The notes beneath the pieces were generated by a model. It was not told the DNA's origin. It did no database searches and saw only the letters and a program-made list of their open reading frames with translations. From NCBI GenBank assembly GCA_964471945.1, contig CAYYIJ010000084.1, forward strand, positions 1 to 9,250: a stretch of DNA of 9,250 nucleotides, read 5' to 3'. Made by a program: the position numbers and the translations under genes. Each line of letters opens with the position of its first letter. Position 1 is the stretch's first letter. Shown here piece by piece: positions 1 through 6,704 of this stretch. This DNA is from JASEHD01 sp964471945. Its GTDB lineage: Bacteria; Bacteroidota; Ignavibacteria; UBA10030; SZUA-254.

Positions 1-2
1 TG

Positions 3-89
3 CTTGTCGAGTGTTTTTTTGAACGATTTAAGTCCGATGTTGATGACTTTGAGTTTAGATTGAAAGAGATTTACCATGTACTATATTGA
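3..89 (+). CDS. Possible C-terminal end of a gene entering from the left edge
   Basis: A frame open from the window edge encodes 28 residues and stops with TGA. The residues are rich in charged and aromatic types (for example FFERFKSDVDDFEFRLKE) and look like the amphipathic helix at the end of a real protein. The gene would converge on the restriction endonuclease gene, whose stop lies about 43 bases away. I do not recognise the family; a transposase or other mobile-element protein is possible but only a guess. A frame this short could be open by chance, so the call is weak. Confidence 0.3.
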   Translation, partial: LVECFFERFKSDVDDFEFRLKEIYHVLY

Positions 90-131
90 AGGTAGTTGTC
101 TAAACTTTATAGATTTTTATTGTGATAAGTT

Positions 132-701
132 CTACTTGTCGATGCCTAAAATGAGAACTGGGATGTCAATGTTTGAAACTCCGCGATGCTCCAAATCCCA
201 AACAAACTGTTCGAAATATGAAACGCCAGTTGACATCTGGTCAGCAAATTTCTTTATTGGCACAATTTCAATTCCTGAGTCGATGAAACCAAATTTATTG
301 AAGATCGTCATTTTTGCGCATACATTATATACCATAAATGCATATTTGCCAAATTGAACTTCAATTCCAAGTTTCTCTTTGATAAAATCCATTTCCCTGA
401 AAGCACCTTTATTTAATTTACTTGGCTTGTAAGTAGCGCGATAATATTGAGTTGGATAATCACAAACAATTCGTTGGTTTTGCCAATCGAATTTTGAAAA
501 CTCTCGTTTGAACGATTCGTTGAGTGCTTTGGGATTATACAGCATTTTCCCCGGCATTATTTTTTCCAAGCTCTCCTTAGTTTTTGCTCTTTTAGCGCTA
601 ACGCGTTTTATTACAAGCTCCACTTCTTTCAAGAGATGAGGATACTTTTTGCAGACTGTTTCTCTTCCACCATTGAATGAATAGATACCGACAATTTTCA
701 T
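132..701 (-). CDS. Type II restriction endonuclease, BglII/BstYI family
   Basis: This 189-residue protein is predicted to cut DNA at a short palindrome as a homodimer. Residues 103-125 carry the family active site: an Asp at 105, then nine residues on Glu114 and Gln116 in the motif IEVQFGKYAFMVY. This is the D-X8-E-X-Q variant of the PD-(D/E)XK fold found in BglII and BstYI, with Gln in place of the usual Lys. The length is close to that of BstYI (about 200 residues), so the gene looks complete. The ATG overlaps the TGA of the upstream methyltransferase (ATGA), and a GGAG lies 7 nt before it (709-712), suggesting translational coupling so that protection is made first. By family the target is likely a GATC-centred hexamer such as RGATCY or AGATCT; that specificity is inferred and not visible in the sequence. 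No controller (C) protein gene is seen. Confidence 0.85.
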   Translation of the reverse strand: MKIVGIYSFNGGRETVCKKYPHLLKEVELVIKRVSAKRAKTKESLEKIMPGKMLYNPKALNESFKREFSKFDWQNQRIVCDYPTQYYRATYKPSKLNKGAFREMDFIKEKLGIEVQFGKYAFMVYNVCAKMTIFNKFGFIDSGIEIVPIKKFADQMSTGVSYFEQFVWDLEHRGVSNIDIPVLILGIDK

Positions 702-1675
702 TCTGTTTCTCCGTTTTTATTTCTTTCCCATTCCATCGGAATTTGCGATACTTTTTCTTTCCCCGTTGGCTCAAAGACAGGCTTCCCGATAGGCCTAATT
801 TTTAATTTACCCGTGTAGAGATCATCAATTCTTTGCTTCGCAATAGTTATGTATTCTTTCTCCTTATCAACACCGGCTGCTTTGCGATTGTGTTTCAGTG
901 CGGCTATCAAAGCAGAGCCAACCCCGCAGTAGGGATCTATGATCCAATCGTCTTCATTGGTTAATGCAAGTACACATCGTTCTACAAGTTCAATTGGGTA
1001 TTGGCAAGGGTGAATAGTTTTTTCAGGATGATTCGCTTTCACGTTTGGTATATCCCAAAGTTCTTCGTCCCATTCTTTTGCTACAAATTCCCAAACATCC
1101 GAAGGATTTTTTCCCAGCGGATTTCCTGAAGGTAAACCACGTTTCGGTCCTTTAAAGTGTCTCTTGCCTGGATATTTCGATGGAACTCGCACTGAATCCA
1201 AGTTGAACGTATAATTATCCGATTTTGTGAACCACAAAATTGTTTCATAACGTCCAGAGAATCTTTTGCTCGCATGTAAACCGTGATTGAAACGCCAAAT
1301 AATTCTATTGCGAAGTTTTAATCCGTACTTTTTGAAGTGAGTATAATATAGAGTATCGAGCGGAAAGACTTCTGATTTTTCTATATAATTTCCAACTTGC
1401 CAGCATATGCTACCGTCAGATCTCAGCTTATTAATGAGTTGTTCGATCACCTTATCCTGAAATTCGAGGTAAGTTTCTATGGCTTTCCTGTTCTCGTATT
1501 CTTTGCCGAGATTATATGGTGGTGAGGTAATAATGAGCTTTGCAGTTTCATTTGGTATAGTGTTTAAAAAATCAAGCGTATCTCCACAATGTAACACGAT
1601 CTGTGCAGATACATCGAAGTGATCGTAAATTTCTGGACCCTTAAATATTGGAAATGTATTTGATTGGATAAGCAT
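698..1675 (-). CDS. Type II DNA methyltransferase, beta class, probably N4-cytosine
   Basis: This is the modification partner of the adjacent endonuclease. Numbered from the ATG at 1675 (325 residues), the catalytic motif IV is TSPPYN at 50-55, followed by a target-recognition region, then motif X (HPCQYP, 222-227) and the AdoMet-binding motif I, DPYCGVGSA (247-255), with the acidic VDKE after it. Motif IV before motif I is the beta-class order, and SPPY is typical of N4-cytosine enzymes such as M.BglII, although some N6-adenine enzymes also use it. The frame extends upstream to a TTG at 1696, but neither start has a strong ribosome site; I prefer the ATG. The gene starts 64 nt after the fdrA stop with no clear terminator between, so read-through from the upstream operon is possible. 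The TGA overlaps the endonuclease start. Confidence 0.87.
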   Translation of the reverse strand: MLIQSNTFPIFKGPEIYDHFDVSAQIVLHCGDTLDFLNTIPNETAKLIITSPPYNLGKEYENRKAIETYLEFQDKVIEQLINKLRSDGSICWQVGNYIEKSEVFPLDTLYYTHFKKYGLKLRNRIIWRFNHGLHASKRFSGRYETILWFTKSDNYTFNLDSVRVPSKYPGKRHFKGPKRGLPSGNPLGKNPSDVWEFVAKEWDEELWDIPNVKANHPEKTIHPCQYPIELVERCVLALTNEDDWIIDPYCGVGSALIAALKHNRKAAGVDKEKEYITIAKQRIDDLYTGKLKIRPIGKPVFEPTGKEKVSQIPMEWERNKNGETE

Positions 1676-1739
1676 AATTAAATTTAAGCAATTCAACCTG
1701 AGAGAGCAAACAGCATAATAACTTGAAATATTTACATAT

Positions 1740-3296
1740 CTAACGAGTTATTATTGACATTGCTAACTTACACGCCGCCGCGTTTGATTCCATTACAATC
1801 GCTCCTTCGGTGCGGAATGCATTTACGATAGCGTTGCGGTCTTGCGGATCTTTGTCGGTACCTGTCACAGAACAAACGATAGGCAAATATCTTTTTTGCT
1901 GAGCAGATATTTTCTTCACTTCCTTGATTGTAGGAATTATCTCCGCAAGTGGACTAGGATTCGAACCGTAACCGAGAACGATATCGAGTAAGATGACTGC
2001 GGTTTCAGGATCGCTTGCTTCAGCGAGGATTCTTTTATTTCGTGTCGAGTAATCTATCATCGGATGCGGCTTGCCGACAGTGAACTCGTCATCGCCGAGG
2101 TCGATTATTGTGTGCTTTTCGCTCTTCCAAGCATCTTTCAATTTCTTAATCTTGCCGAATGGTGTATTAGAATAAATTTTATCTAACACATCTTGGCAAA
2201 GTAGTAATGCTTCATCGCAGAATGTTCCGCCGCTGAATAACGCACGAAGATATTTTTGCTGAGAAGATAATTTAGCAGATTCGTTTTTTGCTGTTACAAG
2301 AAGTTCTGCATCACGCTTTTTCAATGTGTCGGCAACAATCGATGCTTTTTCTTTTTTAGAATAAGCTACAGAAAGAAGTACTGCTTCTTCAAGCGTGATT
2401 GCCTGATGAATGTTGCTTCCTTTGAGAAGGGCCGGTGATGCGCCGAGGAATACACCGACAACCGGTTTACGAATTTCTTTTACTGTCTCTTTGATTTTGT
2501 TTACAACTTCATCAGCCGGAGGTTTTGAGACTAACAAGATAACTTCTGTTTGACTATCTTCAGCGAGAGATCTGATTCCTTGGAGGAACATTATTCCTCC
2601 AACTTCTTTTTTTACATCGCGTCCCCCGGTGCCGATTGCTTGAGAAATTCCGCATCCTGCATTCGAAATCAGGCAACTCACTTCTTGCAATCCTGTTCCT
2701 GAAGCGGCAACGATACCGATGTTTCCTCTGTTGACAACATTCGCGAACGCAAGCGGAACACCACTTATAATCGCTGTTCCGCAATCAGGTCCCATCACAA
2801 AAAGATTTTTCTCGCGCGCAAATCTTTTCAGTTCAATTTCTTTTTCTATCGGAACATTATCCGAGAAAAGAAAAACGTGCATTCCTCTTTGCAAAGCACT
2901 CATTGCAACATCGCTTGCATATCTGCCCGCGACTGAAATAATCGCTAAGTTAGCTTCTGGCAATATCTTAAGAGCAGTATCAAGACTCGAAGGATTTAAA
3001 TCTTCTTCATTTTTGATTTGTTTCTGAGATTTGAACAATTCCTCCACCTTATCAAGGATGACTTTCGAATCGGCATCTTCTTTTAATCTGAAAGCAACCA
3101 CCAAATCCATGTCGTTGGCTGATCGTATATCGTTTGTCATCAATCCAGTGGAAAGTAGAATTGATTTATTTTCCGGCGTACCCATCACAACAACAGAATC
3201 GAGAACTCCATGAAGTTCCGAAACCTGCTTCGCAATCAACATGATTGTGACAGAATCGTAGTATGTACCTTTTTTTATTAGACTGTGGGTCTGCAT
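1740..3296 (-). CDS. fdrA: FdrA/AllF family protein (succinyl-CoA synthetase-like)
   Basis: This 518-residue protein belongs to the FdrA family, which has the CoA-binding and CoA-ligase domains of succinyl-CoA synthetase. E. coli FdrA (about 555 residues) was renamed AllF as a subunit of oxamic transcarbamylase, with AllG (DUF1116) and AllH (DUF2877). Diagnostic stretches seen are MGPDCGTA (168-175), ASGTGLQEV (198-206), IGTGGRD (221-227), LFSGGTFCDEA (353-363), GKPHPMID (408-415) and DIVLGYGSNP (438-447). The first half resembles the CoA-binding fold and the second half the ligase domain; no ATP-grasp domain is visible. The ATG lies 1 nt after the stop of the DUF2877 gene, so the two are co-transcribed. 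It is a little shorter than the E. coli protein but shows no frameshift. The neighbouring thiolase pair suggests that its role here may differ from oxamate metabolism. Confidence 0.85.
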   Translation of the reverse strand: MQTHSLIKKGTYYDSVTIMLIAKQVSELHGVLDSVVVMGTPENKSILLSTGLMTNDIRSANDMDLVVAFRLKEDADSKVILDKVEELFKSQKQIKNEEDLNPSSLDTALKILPEANLAIISVAGRYASDVAMSALQRGMHVFLFSDNVPIEKEIELKRFAREKNLFVMGPDCGTAIISGVPLAFANVVNRGNIGIVAASGTGLQEVSCLISNAGCGISQAIGTGGRDVKKEVGGIMFLQGIRSLAEDSQTEVILLVSKPPADEVVNKIKETVKEIRKPVVGVFLGASPALLKGSNIHQAITLEEAVLLSVAYSKKEKASIVADTLKKRDAELLVTAKNESAKLSSQQKYLRALFSGGTFCDEALLLCQDVLDKIYSNTPFGKIKKLKDAWKSEKHTIIDLGDDEFTVGKPHPMIDYSTRNKRILAEASDPETAVILLDIVLGYGSNPSPLAEIIPTIKEVKKISAQQKRYLPIVCSVTGTDKDPQDRNAIVNAFRTEGAIVMESNAAACKLAMSIITR

Positions 3297-3297
3297 G

Positions 3298-4113
3298 TTA
3301 AAATCTTTTCATTCCAAATAAAAATCCGGCTGCCTGATCGGCACCGGATGTTACACCAACTTCAAACAGCGATTTTGTGTGTTCGATAATCTCATTTTCA
3401 TCGGAATGGAAGAGTGAATTTATCAACCCTTTGAACTTTTCAAATAGAAATCCATCGGCTGCACATCTCAAAAAAGTGTTTGTAAACTGATTTTCCGATT
3501 TAGCTGTTTGATATATTTGTTTGATAACTTCTGAATAATCAATTGAATTAATCTTGCTCGATAGATTCAATGCAATCAGAACACCAGAAATAAAATCATC
3601 ACCACTCGGAGTAAGACCGGGACCCATGCCTTTTATCATTCTGATGCTATCTAAATATTCATCGGAAAGAAATAAACTAATAGCATTTTCAAATCTTTTA
3701 ACATATTCAATCTCAAACGCCGATTTAAATTCTTTCCTCCTGCTTTTATCAATCAGAAAAGTTAAACTTTTGGGAGGGGAATATTCTACAAGAGCATATT
3801 CAAAGAGCAAAATATTTTTATTGAATCTATCTATTTTAAGTTTAGACAGCTCAAGCGTCGGATTATAAGAGGAATAGTCGTTGAGGAAATATTTTTTATC
3901 GTTCAGAGAAATACTGTCGTTTTCGACAAGAAGTGTTCGAATAGGCTCTATATCCGAATGATGGAGAACTACATTGAAAGGTCCTGCACCGACTTTTTCA
4001 CTTACTACAAAAACAAAATCGTCATTGGAAATAAAATTCGCTACAGTGCGGAACTTCGAATGAAGCTCGTATATCCCGCAGCGAATCTGATTTCCGTAAC
4101 TCAGAATTTCCAT
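3298..4113 (-). CDS. DUF2877 (AllH/YlbF-like) protein
   Basis: This 271-residue cytosolic protein carries the DUF2877 signature GMGPGLTPSGDDF (162-174) and a second conserved stretch near the C-terminus, GVTSGADQAAGFLFG (253-267). In E. coli the homologue AllH (YlbF) is one of three subunits of oxamic transcarbamylase with AllF (FdrA) and AllG. The gene lies directly upstream of fdrA with 1 nt between them, which supports a complex of the two products. I use the ATG at 4113, which overlaps the TGA of the DUF35 gene as TGATG. A GTG one codon upstream (4116) overlaps the same stop as GTGA and is an equally possible start. The residues doing chemistry in this family cannot be named from sequence alone. 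Confidence 0.8.
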   Translation of the reverse strand: MEILSYGNQIRCGIYELHSKFRTVANFISNDDFVFVVSEKVGAGPFNVVLHHSDIEPIRTLLVENDSISLNDKKYFLNDYSSYNPTLELSKLKIDRFNKNILLFEYALVEYSPPKSLTFLIDKSRRKEFKSAFEIEYVKRFENAISLFLSDEYLDSIRMIKGMGPGLTPSGDDFISGVLIALNLSSKINSIDYSEVIKQIYQTAKSENQFTNTFLRCAADGFLFEKFKGLINSLFHSDENEIIEHTKSLFEVGVTSGADQAAGFLFGMKRF

Positions 4114-4460
4114 CACGCTTGATAGAAAACTATACCCAAATGTTTTTTGTAATCTTCTTTGCGGACAACTTCTACTTTTCCTTCAACCTTCATTCCGATT
4201 ATTGGATTCTTGATATTCAATTGTCCAGTTATTCGATGTCCACCTTCCAATTCTACAATACCGAGCGGTAAAGTAACGACTTCGTAATCGGATGGAGGAT
4301 TATAAAGAATAGTGAATGTAAGAAGTTTGCCTTTCTTCGGCAGTGGAACGATATCGAACTCGTTATGATCGTTTTCTCCACACTGTTTGCAAATTGTTTT
4401 ATAAGGATAATGGATATGACCGCAGCGTTTGCATTTGTAAGCATAAATGTTCAGTTCCAT
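4113..4460 (-). CDS. DUF35 zinc-ribbon/OB-fold acyl-CoA-associated protein
   Basis: This 115-residue protein has an N-terminal zinc ribbon with two CxxC pairs, C10-C13 and C24-C27 (CKRCG and CKQCG), followed by a C-terminal OB-fold-like region (about 43-115) with the stretch LPLGIVELEGG. This is the DUF35/DUF35_N architecture. DUF35 proteins pair with SCP2-type thiolases: BbsA with BbsB in anaerobic toluene degradation, and the bridging subunit of the archaeal thiolase/HMG-CoA synthase complex, where it helps bind CoA. The preferred start is the ATG at 4460, 2 nt after the thiolase stop, because an AAGGAG lies 8 nt upstream of it within the last thiolase codons. A longer frame begins at 4490 but would overlap the thiolase without need. 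It probably forms a complex with the product of the preceding gene. Confidence 0.85.
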   Translation of the reverse strand: MELNIYAYKCKRCGHIHYPYKTICKQCGENDHNEFDIVPLPKKGKLLTFTILYNPPSDYEVVTLPLGIVELEGGHRITGQLNIKNPIIGMKVEGKVEVVRKEDYKKHLGIVFYQA

Positions 4461-4462
4461 TT

Positions 4463-5638
4463 TCAATTCTCCTTGATGAAAGTAAGACATACAACATTGT
4501 TGCCGAAGCCGCCAAAGTTACAAGTAAATCCAATCTTTGCATTCTTCACCTGACGCTTTTTCCCTTCCCCGCGAAGCTGAAGTACTATTTCATGTGCCTG
4601 ACCGACACCAGTCGCACCGACCGGATGACCTTTAGCTTTCAAACCACCGGAAGGATTTATAGGAATCTTTCCACCTATTTTTGTTTCTCCTTTTTCGAGT
4701 GCAATATGTCCCTCACCTTTTTTGAAGAATCCGACTTCTTCGCTTTCGACAATTTCGAGAATTGTAAAAGCATCATGCAGTTCTGCAACATTAACATCTT
4801 GCGGTTTTACTTTTGCCATCTCGAACGACTGTCTTGCTGCTTCCCGTACAGCAAGAAGATCAGTCGGATCTTTTCGTTCGTGTACTGCATGCGTATCAGT
4901 TGCTTGACCAACTCCTGCAAGACGTATCATTGGTTTGTTTATTTTCTTTATGACATCAGCGCTGGCAAGTATCAAACATGCACCACCATCTGAGACAGGA
5001 CACATATCATAAAATCGCAGTGGATCGGCAACAATGGGATTGTTTGTTAATGCTTCTGGAGAATCGAGAATTCCTTCGATGGTAATTTCTTCATGAAGAT
5101 GAGCAAAGAAATTATCCATCGCATTATGATGATTTTTTACTGCTACCATCGCAAGATGACGAGAAGTTACACCGTACTTTTCCATGTAAAGTCGTGCAAA
5201 CATTCCTGCAAGCGAAGGAAGTGTAACACCGTAAATATATTCAGCAAGCGGATGAGTAAGTGTTGCAACAAAATCTGTTGCTTCGAGCTGATTTACCTCT
5301 CTCATTCTTTCAGCACCGATAACCATAACAACGTCGTGCATTCCGGAAGCTACTGCCATAAATCCTTCTTTGATAGCAGAAGCACCCGATGCGGGACCGT
5401 TTTCAATTGTAGCCGCACCTGCCGGCGTGAGACTCAGATGGTCAACGACTGCACTTGCTAAACCGGTTTGTCCATTAACTCTGCCGCTTCCCATGTTAGC
5501 GACATAAAGCTGGTCGATTTTTTTTAACCCACTATCCCTAAGCGCCATCAATCCCGGATATGCGGCAATTTCGACAAGTGGGTATTCGAGACGGGTGAAA
5601 CTTGTAATACCGATTCCTGCTACATAAACTTCTCTCAT
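4463..5638 (-). CDS. SCP2-type thiolase-fold protein lacking the nucleophilic cysteine
   Basis: This 391-residue protein is a full-length member of the thiolase superfamily, SCP2/acetyl-CoA acetyltransferase branch. Several catalytic-loop motifs are present: ELHDAF (286-291), the GHP histidine in NPSGGLKAKGHPVGATG (328-344, His338) and the C-terminal CNFGGFG loop (373-379, Cys373). The first motif is altered. Where the family has ENAC(A/S)SG with the acyl-accepting Cys, this protein reads IENGPASGAS (78-87), placing Pro82 at the nucleophile position (codon CCC). It may therefore catalyse a reaction that needs no covalent acyl-enzyme, or act as a non-catalytic partner. The ATG at 5638 has a strong AGGAGG 8 nt upstream. 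It is followed at once by its DUF35 partner, the usual heteromeric arrangement. The reading frame is intact, so decay is unlikely. Confidence 0.88.
   Translation of the reverse strand: MREVYVAGIGITSFTRLEYPLVEIAAYPGLMALRDSGLKKIDQLYVANMGSGRVNGQTGLASAVVDHLSLTPAGAATIENGPASGASAIKEGFMAVASGMHDVVMVIGAERMREVNQLEATDFVATLTHPLAEYIYGVTLPSLAGMFARLYMEKYGVTSRHLAMVAVKNHHNAMDNFFAHLHEEITIEGILDSPEALTNNPIVADPLRFYDMCPVSDGGACLILASADVIKKINKPMIRLAGVGQATDTHAVHERKDPTDLLAVREAARQSFEMAKVKPQDVNVAELHDAFTILEIVESEEVGFFKKGEGHIALEKGETKIGGKIPINPSGGLKAKGHPVGATGVGQAHEIVLQLRGEGKKRQVKNAKIGFTCNFGGFGNNVVCLTFIKEN
4469..4474 (-). promoter_or_regulatory. Ribosome binding site of the DUF35 gene
   Basis: AAGGAG lies within the final codons of the thiolase gene, 8 nt before the ATG at 4460. 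It decides the start of the DUF35 gene in favour of 4460 over the longer frame at 4490. Confidence 0.8.
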
Positions 5639-5639
5639 A

Positions 5640-6386
5640 TTACATTCCTCCTAATCTTTTTTTCATCTCGATAAGAGATGTACCTGTGTTATCGAGCATA
5701 GAGCGAGTAGCGGCTAATAAATCTTCCGGTGGTTTCGGAGGATCTGTGGGTGGAAGTATCGCTGCATGTGCCTTCTTGAGCAACTGTTCAGGGACAGGAC
5801 GCCTTCCAACAACCAACGTATTTCGAGCTATATCGAACAAATCTCTCGTTAGTGACCAAGAAGGACAGCCACCTAACTCATGTGGAATATGGAATCGTTT
5901 CTCGAGCTTATACTCGATCATCCATCTTCTGAAACCTATAGGAGATTCGGCAACGATTAAAACTTCTTTCTGCTTCAAAATATCCATATGATATTCCATT
6001 TTGGCAGCAAAAGTATGTGCCCCGACTCTGAGCCCGCGACGCATCGCTAATGTATGATACGACATACCGATATCCGGATTAACTATTCTGCCGTTTACAA
6101 CGGCAACGAGCTCACCGTCAACCTGTGCGACCAAAACGTATTCATCTTGAACGCGGTGTGTATAGTACGAAAGCAACTCAGCATAGACTCTTGCAGACAC
6201 GATATGATAAAAATCCCGTTCTACATGTATCAACTTCTCAACGTGCGGAAGAATATCGGGAATTTCGTCGCGATCAACTTGACGTATCACCATTTCCTGA
6301 CCATTTGAGAGTGTCATAAACTTTGCCGGAAACAGCGGCAGTACATTTTCGACCGGACGTAAAATTTTTTCTAAATCAACAGACAT
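5640..6386 (-). CDS. GNAT-like protein of unknown role, first gene of the operon
   Basis: This 248-residue soluble protein has no signal peptide or membrane segment. Residues 33-135 look like an N-acetyltransferase (GNAT) fold: a first strand MVIRQVDRDEIPDI, a central strand pair around EYVLVAQVDGELVAVVNG (82-99), then RRGLRVGAHTFAAKM (116-130), resembling the acyl-CoA pyrophosphate loop and its helix. The C-terminal 90 residues include a proline-rich linker (LPPTDPPKPP, 211-220) and a short helical tail. I do not recognise a named family, and the GNAT assignment rests on pattern only. The ATG has AAAGG 6 nt upstream (6393-6397). Its stop lies 1 nt before the thiolase start, so the two are one transcript. 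A CoA-binding or substrate-handling role would fit the neighbours but is inferred. Confidence 0.7.
   Translation of the reverse strand: MSVDLEKILRPVENVLPLFPAKFMTLSNGQEMVIRQVDRDEIPDILPHVEKLIHVERDFYHIVSARVYAELLSYYTHRVQDEYVLVAQVDGELVAVVNGRIVNPDIGMSYHTLAMRRGLRVGAHTFAAKMEYHMDILKQKEVLIVAESPIGFRRWMIEYKLEKRFHIPHELGGCPSWSLTRDLFDIARNTLVVGRRPVPEQLLKKAHAAILPPTDPPKPPEDLLAATRSMLDNTGTSLIEMKKRLGGM
5647..5652 (-). promoter_or_regulatory. Ribosome binding site of the thiolase gene
   Basis: A perfect AGGAGG lies 8 nt before the thiolase ATG, inside the last codons of the GNAT-like gene. It fixes the start at 5638 and shows that the host uses canonical Shine-Dalgarno initiation. Confidence 0.85.
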
Positions 6387-6499
6387 AAAAGACCTTTAAT
6401 AATTAATGAAGAACAAAATTAAAATATAACATTTTTTTCATACTGCATTTTTTTCATGAGGAAACATCAGTGAGGGAAAATATTTTACCGAGAATATTG
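6387..6499 (-). other. AT-rich leader before the five-gene operon
   Basis: This 113-nt gene-free stretch separates the tRNA locus from the GNAT-like gene. It is very AT-rich, with two A-runs (GAAAAAAATG occurs twice on the minus strand), and presumably holds the operon promoter. A TATATT that could serve as a -10 box is present, but there is no convincing -35 partner, so no promoter is assigned. Nothing else is recognised in it. Confidence 0.4.
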
Positions 6500-6564
6500 T
6501 GCCCGGAGCAGGACTTGAACGTGTATGACCTCACAGTCACTAGCTCCTGAAGCTAGCGCGCCCG

Positions 6565-6677
6565 CCTGCCCATTGTGCCGGAGAGGAGACTTGAACTCCT
6601 ACGACCATACGGCCACATGACCCTGAATCATGCGTGTCTGCCAATTTCACCACTCCGGCGTTAACACGGCGGGCAGG
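6565..6677. repeat. Inverted repeat bracketing the inner tRNA-Leu
   Basis: On the plus strand CCTGCCC (6565-6571) and GGGCAGG (6671-6677) are exact 7-bp inverted copies on either side of the intact tRNA-Leu. In the minus-strand transcript they could pair to hold the inner tRNA at the end of a stem, within the outer tRNA. The repeat is short and GC-rich, so chance is possible, but its position next to the tRNA ends is suggestive. Confidence 0.45.
6576..6659 (-). tRNA. tRNA-Leu (anticodon CAG)
   Basis: This 84-nt class II tRNA folds cleanly. It has acceptor GCCGGAG/CTCCGGC with A73, D-stem GTG/CAC enclosing AAATTGGCAGA, anticodon stem CATGA/TCATG with loop TTCAGGG, a long variable arm with stem GGCC/GGTC, and T-stem AGGAG/CTCCT with loop TTCAAGT. 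The anticodon CAG lies at 6625-6623, so it reads CUG leucine codons. The CCA end is not encoded (CAA follows A73), so a CCA-adding enzyme is needed. It lies entirely inside the interrupted tRNA-Leu of the same anticodon, and because that copy is damaged, this one is probably the working gene. Confidence 0.93.
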
Positions 6678-6691
6678 ATACCGCTGAAGGC

Positions 6692-6704
6692 GTTCCTTCG
6701 GAAC
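6692..6704. repeat. Perfect 5-bp hairpin in the insert of the split tRNA
   Basis: GTTCC and GGAAC are separated by a three-base loop. The hairpin sits exactly at the point where the outer tRNA-Leu leaves the expected D-loop sequence, and may mark the end of the inserted segment. It has no T-run after it on either strand, so it is not a terminator. Confidence 0.5.

Noticed and set aside
76..357. 93-codon plus-strand frame over the end of the endonuclease gene
   Set aside because: It is antisense to a gene with clear catalytic motifs and has no recognisable product.
1081..1275. Alternative-frame ORFs inside the methyltransferase, fdrA, hypE, thiolase and other genes
   Set aside because: They lie wholly within well-supported genes in other frames and their translations show no domain character.
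1716..1753. 8-bp inverted repeat TAATAACT/AGTTATTA around the fdrA stop, as a terminator
   Set aside because: The loop is 22 nt, the stem is AT-only and no T-run follows on the minus strand.
4461..4490. Longer N-terminus for the DUF35 gene beginning at 4490
   Set aside because: The added residues would overlap the thiolase end and themselves encode the AAGGAG ribosome site that serves the ATG at 4460.
6476..6498. AATATT/AATATT hairpin followed by TTTT after the tRNA locus, as a terminator
   Set aside because: It is an AT-only 6-bp stem that would be too unstable; in such AT-rich sequence it is expected by chance.
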